Made by a program: the position numbers and the translations under genes. Positions 35,258 to 43,315 of a stretch of 64,000 nucleotides of DNA are shown here, piece by piece. Position 1 is the first letter of the stretch, and the number at the start of each line of letters is the position of its first letter. The stretch comes from an uncultured Lachnospiraceae bacterium (GTDB lineage Bacteria > Bacillota > Clostridia > Lachnospirales > Lachnospiraceae): the NCBI GenBank assembly GCA_910585965.1, contig CAJUHH010000014.1, positions 39,773-103,772 of the forward strand, read 5' to 3'. The notes under the pieces are model-generated. The model was not told the DNA's origin, did no database searches, and saw only the letters and a list, made by a program, of their open reading frames with translations.

Positions 35258-37219
35258 ATGTACAATGAAAGGGAGAATAATAGTATTATGATTACAAGAG
35301 TAAGGCTTCAAAGATTTAAAAAATTTAAGGATAATGAAATAATATTGAAACCGTTTACAGTTTTAATGGGAGAAAATAGCTGTGGAAAAACTACAGTTAT
35401 ACAAGCAGTTAATTTATCCTTAAATACTTTTGCTAAAAGTGATTTAATTACATCAAAAAATGGGAAGACAGTGCCTAAAACTAGGGGTATAGGTGCGACA
35501 GTTTTGCCGGGAATAAATATATCAGATTTTAGAGAATTATATTATGGAAAAGTGTCTCGTCAAAGTAAAAAGAGTAACAAATCTTTTGGAGCTATAGTTG
35601 AGTTAGAAGATGATAAATATAATATATATAAGTTACAAGTGTCTTCTCTTTTTGGTGGCTTTAATTTGAAATGTTTATCAGATATTTCTGATTTAAAGAA
35701 TTCACCTATAATTTACAGCTATACGCCTCTTCTGATATCTGGATTTGTTGGTTTGCAAGAAACGGAACAAAGGTCATTTCCTGTTAATATAAGACAACAT
35801 TTGTCATCGGGAAATGTAAGTGCAGTTATTAGGAATCTTGTTTTGGATTTGAAAAAGAATAACGAGGCAAACTATAAGATGCTACAATTAAGATTGATAC
35901 AAGACTTTGGATTTTATCTGGATGATGTAGTTTTTAACGAACAAAAGGATATGTTTATAAAGGCAGCTTATAGTGAAAAATTAGAGGACAAAAGGATTGC
36001 ATTTGATTTTAATTCATCAGGTAGTGGGTTTATGCAGGTATTGCAGATTTTAGCACCAATATATACAGTATGCCCTAATGAATGCAAGGTAGTTCTGCTG
36101 GATGAGCCGGATGCACATTTACACCCCAATATGCAAATTGCTTTGGCAAAATCGTTGCAGAAAATTCAAAAAGAATTAAATATACAAATTATAATATCTA
36201 CTCATTCAGCAGCAATTATTAAGACGGTCAAGCCTTCGAGTGTAGTTCCGATTGCTGCAAATAATTTGATATGCAGACCATTATCAGCAAAAGAGGATGT
36301 TGAAGAACAAATAGCGCAGCTTGATAATTATGAGTTAGCAAAATCTGTGATTAGTGGAAAAATGGTTTTTATAGAAGACGCGAATATTGAAATATGGGAA
36401 ACTGCGGATAAGATTTTAGGAACTAAAGTTTTTTATGGAGCGAATACAGTATCAATACATAAGGGGAGGAGTAAGGATGATAAAATACCATTTCAGATCA
36501 AACCCTTACTAAAGGATTTTTTAAATAAAGATATTGATATAATTTTTATTCGTGATAGCGATGGTGTATCCGATGAATGGAAGAAAAGGTTAATTGAGTA
36601 TGGAGAGAAGAAAGAAGTACAATTATTTTTGTTGGAAAAATACGAAATAGAAAATTATCTGTTAAATGGGGATTTGATATATAGGGCACTTTATAAAAAA
36701 TATCCAGAAAGTAATATCCCATCTATAGAACAAATTGAAGACAAGATATTTGAAGCTTTAAAAAATACAATTATCATGTCAAGATATAAATATGATGATA
36801 ATTTGGAAGATAGTATTTTCAAAGTTAGCCTAATTTTAAATTTGCAGGAATATAGAAATAATAATGAGGTAAAGCGTGAGGCTGAAAAGATTAGAATGGG
36901 TTATGAAGAAATTAATGATAAAGAAATACTTAAGAAAATAGGGATGGGGAAAGAATCGCTAAAACAGGTTTTTAATTGGCTTAATAGTGAAATAAAATTA
37001 AATCTAAATAAGGATGACTTATTGGAAGTAATGGAGGAAAAGGACATTTCTCTAGAAATTCAAAATATATTAAAAAGTTTGCAGTCTAATATGCTACAGA
37101 AAGAAAATCTAAGTGAATTGGAGAAATATGAAGAAGGTCTTCCAGATATAGAAATTTCAATAGATGAAGAGAATACTATAGATGAAATATTGCAATTAGT
37201 ATTACCGCTTGAAAAATAG
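35258..37219 (+). CDS. OLD-like protein: ABC-type ATPase with C-terminal TOPRIM-like region (653 aa)
   Basis: The ATG at 35258 follows GGGGAT; an ATG at 35288, directly before TRVRLQRFKKF, is an alternative start. Residues 38-46 are the Walker A motif GENSCGKTT, residues 277-290 carry Walker B LLDEPDAHLHP, and STHSA follows near 314 with the switch His. The C-terminal part has FIEDANIEIW and IFIRDSDGVSDEW (about 429-441), the acidic E...DxD arrangement of TOPRIM nucleases. This is the architecture of OLD-family nucleases, which serve alone or in systems such as Gabija (with a helicase) or with other partners. No helicase or HNH partner gene is adjacent, so it may act alone. AT-rich like its neighbours. 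Confidence 0.82.
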   Translation: MYNERENNSIMITRVRLQRFKKFKDNEIILKPFTVLMGENSCGKTTVIQAVNLSLNTFAKSDLITSKNGKTVPKTRGIGATVLPGINISDFRELYYGKVSRQSKKSNKSFGAIVELEDDKYNIYKLQVSSLFGGFNLKCLSDISDLKNSPIIYSYTPLLISGFVGLQETEQRSFPVNIRQHLSSGNVSAVIRNLVLDLKKNNEANYKMLQLRLIQDFGFYLDDVVFNEQKDMFIKAAYSEKLEDKRIAFDFNSSGSGFMQVLQILAPIYTVCPNECKVVLLDEPDAHLHPNMQIALAKSLQKIQKELNIQIIISTHSAAIIKTVKPSSVVPIAANNLICRPLSAKEDVEEQIAQLDNYELAKSVISGKMVFIEDANIEIWETADKILGTKVFYGANTVSIHKGRSKDDKIPFQIKPLLKDFLNKDIDIIFIRDSDGVSDEWKKRLIEYGEKKEVQLFLLEKYEIENYLLNGDLIYRALYKKYPESNIPSIEQIEDKIFEALKNTIIMSRYKYDDNLEDSIFKVSLILNLQEYRNNNEVKREAEKIRMGYEEINDKEILKKIGMGKESLKQVFNWLNSEIKLNLNKDDLLEVMEEKDISLEIQNILKSLQSNMLQKENLSELEKYEEGLPDIEISIDEENTIDEILQLVLPLEK

Positions 37220-37425
37220 TTTGTTATTTTGAAATAGATAAAATGGAGAATTAGCAGGTCAAAAATATAAAAAAGGTATTATTTATATATGAACAATCAT
37301 TTCATTATCTATAATTATTTAGAGTATATGAATTGGGAAAGTAGTTGAGTTATTATAATGGCAGAAGAGAAAACCCGGGATTACCAAGGTTTTCATCTTC
37401 TGCCCAATATTGTCTTACACTATTT

Positions 37426-37644
37426 CTATAGTTTCTGGTCCTGGTCGGAAGGGATATACTGCATAACATCTTGCACCTTGCAGTCTAATATCCGGCACAT
37501 GTCATTAATAGTCTTGGTGGAAACTGCTTTATCATGTTTGAACCGGCTTAAGGTACTATTCGATATTTTATGGAACTCCGTCAGGGTATACCAGTTTTCG
37601 GTTGATTTTTCAAGCGTTTCCCAGAATGGAGAATAGTTAATCAT
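37426..37644 (-). CDS. Small XRE-family regulator 1 (72 aa)
   Basis: AAAGGGG stands eight bases before the ATG. The product has a short helix-turn-helix: INYSPFWETLEKSTENWYTL, then SNSTLSRFKHDKAVSTKTIN with DMCRILDCKVQDVMQYI. It is closely related to the second small regulator at 37872-38090, with the same length and conserved first and last segments, so the two arose by duplication. Probably a Cro/CI-like repressor of the mobile region. A TTCG-N6-CGAA sequence lies 63 bases upstream. The downstream 37220-37425 spacer holds no gene. Confidence 0.82.
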   Translation of the reverse strand: MINYSPFWETLEKSTENWYTLTEFHKISNSTLSRFKHDKAVSTKTINDMCRILDCKVQDVMQYIPSDQDQKL

Positions 37645-37706
37645 TTTAATGCCCCTTTCTTATATGTATATTTCAAGTATAGAATATATTTTCACACTTG
37701 AATATC

Positions 37707-37720
37707 TTCGGCAAAACGAA
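37707..37720. promoter_or_regulatory. Operator-like TTCG-N6-CGAA upstream of regulator 1
   Basis: TTCGGCAAAACGAA with GAATATC before it. The same arrangement stands upstream of regulator 2, so it is a candidate binding site for these paralogous proteins. Confidence 0.4.
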
Positions 37721-37871
37721 TATAATAAGAGAGAGAATAAATTCGATAGGAAAGGAGCGGTAGAATGATAAATAAAAATAATCTGCATTGTAACAGGATT
37801 TATTTCTGTTACAAAAATGATAAATAGAGGAAGAAAAGCTTTTTCATCCAAGCAGTCTCCCTATTTATAAT

Positions 37872-38090
37872 CTAAAGCTTTTGGTCTTGTTCAGAACGGA
37901 CATACCGCATAATATCCTGCACATTGCAGTTCAATATGCAACATATGTCATTAATGGTATTGGTCGAGACTGCCTTGTTGTGTTTCAGGCGGTGTAAGGT
38001 GCTATGCGACATGTGGTGTTTATTGGTAAGCGTATACCAATTTTCTGATGATTTTTCAAGTGTTTCCCAGAACGGAGAATAGTCAATCAT
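37872..38090 (-). CDS. Small XRE-family regulator 2 (72 aa)
   Basis: The ATG at 38088-38090 follows GGAGG with good spacing; a longer in-frame start is not needed. The sequence IDYSPFWETLEKSSENWYTL and SHSTLHRLKHNKAVSTNTIN parallels regulator 1 almost residue by residue, differing in the recognition helix region. Two divergent copies with similar operators suggest a paired control circuit. It stands head to head with the plus-strand gene at 38394, across a region with a perfect palindrome. Confidence 0.82.
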   Translation of the reverse strand: MIDYSPFWETLEKSSENWYTLTNKHHMSHSTLHRLKHNKAVSTNTINDICCILNCNVQDIMRYVRSEQDQKL

Positions 38091-38152
38091 TGCAGAACCT
38101 CCTTGTATTATTTTCGTATATAGCATAATGTATATTTTTATGCGTGAATATC

Positions 38153-38166
38153 TTCGCTATAGCGAA
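38153..38166. promoter_or_regulatory. Perfect 14-bp palindrome, operator-like
   Basis: TTCGCTATAGCGAA, flanked by GAATATC and GAATATA, matches the TTCG-N6-CGAA site upstream of regulator 1. It lies between regulator 2 and the divergent gene at 38394 and could control both. The rest of 38091-38393 has no supported gene; a TATAAT word at 38363-38368 could be a -10 box for the 38394 gene. Confidence 0.5.
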
Positions 38167-38393
38167 TATACAATTTGAATATGAAATTGCACTGATTGAA
38201 AAATCATTAATATGGAAACCATATGTAAGATATTTCTTACGCAGATATTTTGTATCCATTCTGAAAGACCTAAAATCAATAATGCGAAGCATTTTTTTCA
38301 ACATTCGCTTCCCTGCTTGTGTCTGCGCTGCATCCACAGATGGGAAAGCCAGATTGGTTTTGTATAATAAAGCGGCGCAGAAATGAGGAAAAG

Positions 38394-38810
38394 ATGACGG
38401 TAAAAGACTTTCAGGCAATAGTTGTCAGTTCTTTGGAAGAGCGGGAAGAAATAACCCATATTATGGAATCCGAGCATTCCGTTTTGGTTAGTTGTGACAA
38501 CCAATTCAGCTTTTTCGTTAATATAATGGAATCGAAAGGGGCTTTCATACATAGCGAAAGTAATAGAAGAGAGATAGACGAATATTTCATGTCCCATACG
38601 GATGAGGAATTTGCCAAGGATGTCATGAACGCGATGAAAAAGCATCCGGGATTCTATTTCTATTTTATGGTTTTTAAGAAACTGGAGGAAATGGGTTTCA
38701 TTGACAGTGGCTTATTCAGCCATGTGATGGATAGTATCATTTTCCATGAAGAAGAATTTGATAAATTTATGGCAAAATTCCTAAACCATTATTGGCTTGG
38801 GGAAAGATAA
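38394..38810 (+). CDS. Hypothetical soluble protein (138 aa)
   Basis: The ATG at 38394 follows GAGGAAAAG. The product is acidic and predicted helical (VVSSLEEREEITHIMESEHS, KDVMNAMKKHPGFYFYFMVF, SIIFHEEEFDKFMAKFLNHY) with no signal peptide, membrane segment or motif I recognise. It is divergent from the small XRE regulators and lies between the defence genes and the iteron-like array, so it is part of the mobile region. No function is proposed. Confidence 0.6.
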   Translation: MTVKDFQAIVVSSLEEREEITHIMESEHSVLVSCDNQFSFFVNIMESKGAFIHSESNRREIDEYFMSHTDEEFAKDVMNAMKKHPGFYFYFMVFKKLEEMGFIDSGLFSHVMDSIIFHEEEFDKFMAKFLNHYWLGER

Positions 38811-38973
38811 ATTGGGGATAGAGGAAGGGGAACGATAAAAAGGCATTCGGAAAGAATGTCTTTTTTGAATTTCACATATCAACAGATTGCCCCGTAAAGT
38901 ATGGTAGCATTTAATGAGGAAATCTATTTCCTTTTGATTCCGGCTTTTCTAAAATGATATATAGGTATTTGAA

Positions 38974-39195
38974 AAGTGCCGTCAAAAAGTGGAGGCATTT
39001 TCGGAAAATGTCGACAAAAGGTGGAGCCATTATAAAAAAATGCCAGCAAAAAGTGGAGGCAAATTTAAAATTGAAATTTATAGAATTTTTTTGCGGAGAA
39101 AAAAGTGCCGTTAAAAAGTGTCGCCATAAGTGAAAAATGGAGATAAAAAGTGGAGGCATTTTGAAAAAGTGCCGTCAAAAAGTGCTGGCTTACTT
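38974..39195. repeat. Array of about six degenerate direct repeats, iteron-like
   Basis: The consensus is near AAGTGCCGTCAAAAAGTGGAGG followed by CATTTT, repeated at about 38974, 39007, 39037, 39100, 39133 and 39163 with a spacing of roughly 30-33 bases (one gap). Each unit also contains TGCC ... GGCA in inverted order. The regular spacing near three helical turns resembles iterons of plasmid or integrated-element origins, or recombinase/partition sites. No replication gene is intact nearby. It is not a CRISPR array: there are no distinct spacers and no cas genes. Confidence 0.6.
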
Positions 39196-39209
39196 ATAAA
39201 TAAAGGGTT

Positions 39210-39275
39210 TTAGGGGTGATTCCCCTAACCGAAGGCACGTGTATTACAAAGTGCGTATCTGGCAAATTCCTGTTG
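39210..39275. other. Possible transfer-origin-like hairpin region (very tentative)
   Basis: TTAGGGG-TGATT-CCCCTAA (39210-39228) forms a tight hairpin and is followed by GCACGTGTATTACAAAGTGCG, with a GCAC...GTGC inverted pair. Hairpin plus GTGCG-type words are features of some mobilisation origins, and the site lies between the iteron-like array and a recombinase remnant. No relaxase gene is visible. The rest of 38811-39816 has no supported gene. Confidence 0.18.
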
Positions 39276-39816
39276 GAATTTAAGTCCGTGGAAAGACAAG
39301 GAGGGAGTGGGATTCTTTCCTTCCTGTTAATTGTTTTATGCAATGTGAATAAATGTTAGCTTATATATGAAATAGCATATCTGGGTGAGGAGGCACAACA
39401 GATAAGAAACATTTTATTGCAATTTAATAGCCTATGGGGGCTGCCATTGGATAGGCAGTTTTTTGCTTTGTGGGGAAGCTATTTGCCAGAGGGGAATCAA
39501 ATTGTGGAGTGGTAAAGCCATTTTTATTATGGTGTCACATATGAGCCATAAACAGTTCATTTCAGCACTCCACCAGACAGTCTGTTTCAACTATGATAGT
39601 CTTGTGCATAAAAGCCAGGGGGCAACATCAGAAACAAGAAATGATGTTTATATGCAATACATAAGAAAAAAATCAGGAAAGGAGACGATTGGGGGCTGAT
39701 TTAAAATCGAAATATCAAACAGAGAATTGCTGAATCTGATAAAAAGTGGTATAATAAATTTGGATTTGGAGGACGTGGCAGATGTCCTTTTGTGTAAAAC
39801 GCAAGAGGAGATTACC

Positions 39817-40955
39817 ATGAGTGAGATAAAGATTCCAAAAATCAATTCCCGGCAGAAGGGATTGCAGATACAATTTTATACCACAATTTCCACGAAATAT
39901 TCGGAAACCGGAAAGCGCCACCAAATTACGGGGGCTTCGGAGGAGGAAGTAAAGAAGAAGTTCCGCAAGGAAGCGAAAAGGGCTATGGCTGGTCAGATGG
40001 ATTTTGAGAAGCATAAAGATGATACGGTGGAACAAGTGGTGGAAATGTTTCTGGAATTTGCCAAAGGGGATATCAAAAAGCAGACTCACAGCAGATATTA
40101 TAGGGTCTATATAAACTATGTGAGGGGCAGCAGCTTTGGGGCAATCCCCGCCCGGAAGGTTAAAAAGTACCATTGTGATGACTTTATCCGTACCTTGACA
40201 AACGGAACGATTGCTTATTCTTATTTATGCGGAAAGTAAAAGTCAATGAGGACAAGTGCAAAGAACCAGAAGACAGAGAGCTGGGTGTATGGGAGGACGA
40301 TGAAATTAAAACTTTGCAGGCCGGTTCAATGGAATGTTGGAACGGATGCAGGAAATACCGCAATTCACCGGCTCTCTTTATCCTCTGCGGCACTGGTCTG
40401 CGGCTGGGTGAACTGCTTGCCTTGAAATGGGGCAGGGTCAACCTGGAACAAAGGACGATAAAGATTGAGAGGACACAGACGGAATATACAGACTATGGAA
40501 CAAACTCTAAAATATATGAGGAAAGCACGCCAAAGAACAGGACATCCCGAAGAACAGTGGTCATCAATAATTTCACCTACCAATGGCTGCTGGAGCAGAA
40601 ACGCAGGACAGAACAGGCAGGGATAGAAAGCGAATATGTTGGTAAAGGAAAGCAGCATTACTGGAACTTTCAAGGCTTTCTGCAATTATGTAGGCGTGGA
40701 ATATAAACCATCCCACACATGCAGAAGAAGCTACGTGACGAACTGCCTGGATAAAGGCATGAAGCTGGCATTAGTTTCAAAAAACGTAGGGCATATGAGC
40801 AAACGCCTGCGGCTTATTGCAACAAAAGCACAACCTTCAACACCTATTATAAGTGCAAAAATGATTACGAAAACAATCTGGCTATACAGAATGAAATCTT
40901 TAAAATATATGATTTCGATTTTGGCAGTGGGCAAGTGGAAACTATGTTTGCATAA
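39817..40955 (+). pseudogene. Broken tyrosine recombinase (integrase)
   Basis: Three frames in succession encode pieces of one integrase. The first (ATG 39817 to stop near 40239) has the N-terminal arm and SAM-like DNA-binding region (RQKGLQIQFYTTISTKYSET). The second (about 40227-40706) has the catalytic Arg segment LCGTGLRLGELLALKWGRVN. The third carries the H-x-x-R segment HTCRRSYVTNCLDKGMKLAL and VGHMSK, then changes frame again before NTYYKCKND, the probable catalytic Tyr region. At least three frameshifts make it inactive. It lies beside copy 3 of the boundary repeat, where an element's integrase and attachment site would be expected together. Confidence 0.88.
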
Positions 40956-41130
40956 TGTTATTAAAAAGATTGACGGCAATAGTGACATGAATCAATAAAT
41001 TTTTTGCTGATATAACAGAAGAAAAGAACGTGTGTTCAGCGATGAGATTTAAAGAAAAATTCATGCAGAAAGCGCCTAAAATACTGGCATTACGGATAAT
41101 AAAGCAAACATTATGAAAATCCATAGAAAA

Positions 41131-41299
41131 CCCGGAAACCCTGATAAGCGCTGGCATTCCCCACACCCTTTTCATGAAAAGGGTGCTGGCAACACTTGGC
41201 AACACCCTAAATTGCCCCAAAATGAAGACCTTAAACATAACGGAAGCCCCTAAAACCGCGCCATCCGCAGTCCTAAAGGCTTCCTTAGGGGAGGATAAG
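41131..41299 (+). repeat. Island boundary repeat, copy 3 of 3, with the two blocks in reversed order
   Basis: The 60-base block CGGAAGCCCCTAAAACCGCG ... GAGGATAAG lies at 41240-41299. The tandem TTGGCAACACTTGGCAACA motif, with the related GAAACCCTGATAA and GGTG context, lies before it at about 41135-41210, whereas in copies 1 and 2 it comes after. This circular-permutation-like order beside the integrase remnant fits an attachment-site role. It marks the right end of the AT-rich island. Confidence 0.75.
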
Positions 41300-41421
41300 T
41301 ATTTTTCTTATCTTTTGCGATATCATCAGGTTTTTCACCTGCCTTTGCCAATGGAGGGGGATCCATTGACTACTCTTATTATTGACAGGATGAAAAAGTT
41401 TATTCACCCAAAATAAAAAAA

Positions 41422-41450
41422 TTTACTTTTTTTTAAAAGTGGTATATACT
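41422..41450 (+). promoter_or_regulatory. Probable promoter of the SEC-C protein gene
   Basis: TTTACT (41422-41427) and TATACT (41445-41450) with a 17-base spacer. The 90-base leader that follows contains GCGTCTGTTTTAGACG, a small hairpin. Confidence 0.5.
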
Positions 41451-41539
41451 ATCGTTAGTTTGAACGCTTTGCGTCTGTTTTAGACGGGGGAGCGCGGAAA
41501 GAAAAATAGACGATAATCGAACAAAAGGTGGTATAAGAG

Positions 41540-42046
41540 ATGGCTTTATTAAAGAAATGGAAAGAAATGGCATATTCGGAAACGGCGAATAAAGGAGACC
41601 TGCAGAGGTTATGGGCTGATTATTTTGAGAAAGAGAAGGAAATTTATGCGCAGTTATTAAAGACGCCGGACGAAGTGGAGGAAGGAACGGTAAAAGAGCT
41701 GGCAGAGAAATTCAGCGTGGATATCATGACGATGACCGGTTTTCTGGACGGTATTAACGATAGTCTGAAAGAGGCGAATCCGATCGAGGAGATGGAGGAG
41801 GATACCAGGGTTCAGCTCGGTTTTGATAAAGAGCTTCTTTATAAAAATATGGTGGCCGCAGGGGCTGACTGGCTCTATGGCTTGGAAGAATGGAACGATA
41901 TTTTCGATGCGGAAACACAAAAAGCCCTTTATAAGGAGCAGAAGTCTTCTACTACCATCGTAAAGGGGGACAAGGTATACCCTAACGATCCATGTCCTTG
42001 CGGAAGCGGCAAAAAATATAAAAAATGCTGCGGCAGGAATCAGTAA
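41540..42046 (+). CDS. SEC-C motif protein (168 aa)
   Basis: The C-terminus carries NDPCPCGSGKKYKKCCGRNQ, the SEC-C zinc-binding motif (CxCxnCC) known from the SecA tail. The first 130 residues are helical with an acidic character (YSETANKGDLQRLWADYFEK) and match no family I can name with confidence. SEC-C proteins often bind ribosomes, SecB or nucleic acid through the zinc motif. GGTGG precedes the ATG and the next gene starts 12 bases after its stop. Base composition is back to core level here. Confidence 0.82.
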   Translation: MALLKKWKEMAYSETANKGDLQRLWADYFEKEKEIYAQLLKTPDEVEEGTVKELAEKFSVDIMTMTGFLDGINDSLKEANPIEEMEEDTRVQLGFDKELLYKNMVAAGADWLYGLEEWNDIFDAETQKALYKEQKSSTTIVKGDKVYPNDPCPCGSGKKYKKCCGRNQ

Positions 42047-42057
42047 GGCGGCTGGCT

Positions 42058-42513
42058 ATGGAGAGCAGAGTTGAAAAGGCGGTACAAACTTTTGAATCCG
42101 GTTTTGGCTGCGCCCAGTCCGTTTTTTCCACCTATGCGGATTTGTTCGGCATGGACAGGGAAACAGCTTTGAAGTTGGCAAGTCCTATGGGCGGCGGCAT
42201 CGGGCGGATGCGGGAAGTATGCGGCGCAGTTTCGGCCATGGCATTGCTGGCGGGACTGAAGGATGGCAATACCGACCCTGAAAATGAAGAGGGGAAGGAA
42301 AGAATTTACGCTCTTGTCCGGGAAATGAGCGACAAGTTCCGGGAGAAAAACGGGACGATTATTTGCCGGGAGCTGCTGGGGATATTGGAAAGAGAGCAGA
42401 GCGCCAGGCCGGAAAAGCGGACGGAGGAATACTATGCGAGTCGGCCTTGCAGCAGGCTGGTGGCCAGCGCGGCGGAGATTCTGGAAGAAATCCTGTTAAA
42501 GGATATGGACTGA
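42058..42513 (+). CDS. C_GCAxxG_C_C family redox protein
   Basis: The ATG at 42058 follows AAGG; an upstream in-frame ATG lies inside the previous gene without a ribosome site. The family signature is present: FGCAQSVFSTYADLFGMD (GCAxx), GGGIGRMREVCGAVSAMALL (the single C with flanking G) and a later C in IICRELLG and SRPCSRLVASA. The Cys pattern suggests metal or redox chemistry; members often accompany oxidoreductases. The exact reaction is unknown. It is probably co-transcribed with the SEC-C protein. Confidence 0.87.
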   Translation: MESRVEKAVQTFESGFGCAQSVFSTYADLFGMDRETALKLASPMGGGIGRMREVCGAVSAMALLAGLKDGNTDPENEEGKERIYALVREMSDKFREKNGTIICRELLGILEREQSARPEKRTEEYYASRPCSRLVASAAEILEEILLKDMD

Positions 42514-42578
42514 TGTCCCTGAAACCGTCATTTGCCGGGAGTCAATGCGGATCTTCTGCAAAATGCAAAAATTAGCTC

Positions 42579-42607
42579 TTTACATATCCGCAGAAATGTC
42601 ATAGAAT
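42579..42607 (+). promoter_or_regulatory. Promoter of the T-box/thrS transcript
   Basis: TTTACA (42579-42584) and TAGAAT (42602-42607) are exactly 17 bases apart. Transcription would start near 42614, at the beginning of the T-box leader. Confidence 0.6.
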
Positions 42608-42613
42608 AACGAC

Positions 42614-42981
42614 AGAAGGATAAAAGAATAACCAGAAAGTTTTGAAGAGACGAGTAAGATGCCAGAGGGTTCCAGAGAGAGATACCGTCGGCGGGGTGAA
42701 ATGCCAGCAGTGAAGGGATGCATATGCGTTCGGAGGGCGGCAGTTGTTTTTCCCGGCCGGGGGCTGGAAGTATCTTAGCCGGACGCATCCGAAGACCAGC
42801 TCCGAGCGGCCCTAATCCGGCCCGGCGGCCCCGTTATCGGCTTAATGAAGTGGTTCTGCATATGGGAGGATGAATAGCATTGCATCCGCTATAGGCAGAG
42901 CAACAAGGGTGGAACCGCGTAATAGATTATAATACGTCCCTTGCATTGTGCGAGCAATCGAGCAGTGCAAGGGATTTTTTA
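42614..42981 (+). promoter_or_regulatory. T-box riboswitch controlling thrS
   Basis: The T-box core AAGGGTGGAACCGCG is at 42905-42919. It is followed by a terminator whose arms CCCTTGCATTG and CAGTGCAAGGG end in six T residues at 42975-42980. The 290 bases before the core can form the large stem I that reads the anticodon of uncharged tRNA-Thr. When threonyl-tRNA is scarce, the tRNA end pairs with the T-box and the antiterminator lets transcription reach the small membrane-protein gene and thrS. The specifier codon was not resolved by eye. Confidence 0.9.
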
Positions 42982-43032
42982 TGCGCAGCCCCATGCGGAA
43001 GGAATTCAAAAAGAAAATAAGGAGGAAAAGAA

Positions 43033-43269
43033 ATGCAGGAAAAATGGAAAGAATTACAAGTGGTTTTAGAGGAAATGAAAACGATGAAGAAAAGGGAGTA
43101 TTTTCTGATGCTGGCGGTTTGCCTGCTTTTCGGCCTGGTGGTCGGGATGCTGGTTTCGCCGAGGAAGCGGGTTATGGTAGGGTGCAATAATGGGAACAAT
43201 AACCGCAGCCATAAAGGAGACTGCGGGGAATGGGACTGCGAAGACGGAGATTATGACTGGGAAGATTAA
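43033..43269 (+). CDS. Small membrane protein between the T-box and thrS (78 aa)
   Basis: AAGGAGGAAAAGAA precedes the ATG at 43033. The product has one hydrophobic segment (MLAVCLLFGLVVGMLVS, about residues 26-42), then a short tail rich in Gly, Asn, Cys and Asp (VGCNNGNNNRS, GDCGEWDCEDGDYDWED). No family is recognised. It is transcribed from the T-box promoter 46 bases ahead of thrS, so its amount should rise when threonyl-tRNA is scarce. Confidence 0.7.
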   Translation: MQEKWKELQVVLEEMKTMKKREYFLMLAVCLLFGLVVGMLVSPRKRVMVGCNNGNNNRSHKGDCGEWDCEDGDYDWED

Positions 43270-43315
43270 AGACGCGGGAAGATAGAGGGGAATTTTGGGA
43301 AAGGAGAAGAAAACG

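Noticed and set aside
35258..37219. Complete Gabija (GajA/GajB) system
   Set aside because: The GajA-like architecture is present but no UvrD-like helicase follows, only an empty spacer and small regulators.
38144..38386. Plus-strand 80-residue open frame upstream of the 38394 gene
   Set aside because: It starts at a GTG inside the operator-like palindrome, lacks a ribosome site and shows no recognisable protein features.
38974..39195. CRISPR array
   Set aside because: Units are degenerate, intervals between them are short and similar to each other, and no cas genes are present. It fits iterons better.
39463..39699. Plus-strand 78-residue open frame before the integrase remnant
   Set aside because: No family resemblance and no convincing ribosome site. 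I considered a mobilisation-protein remnant but could not support it.
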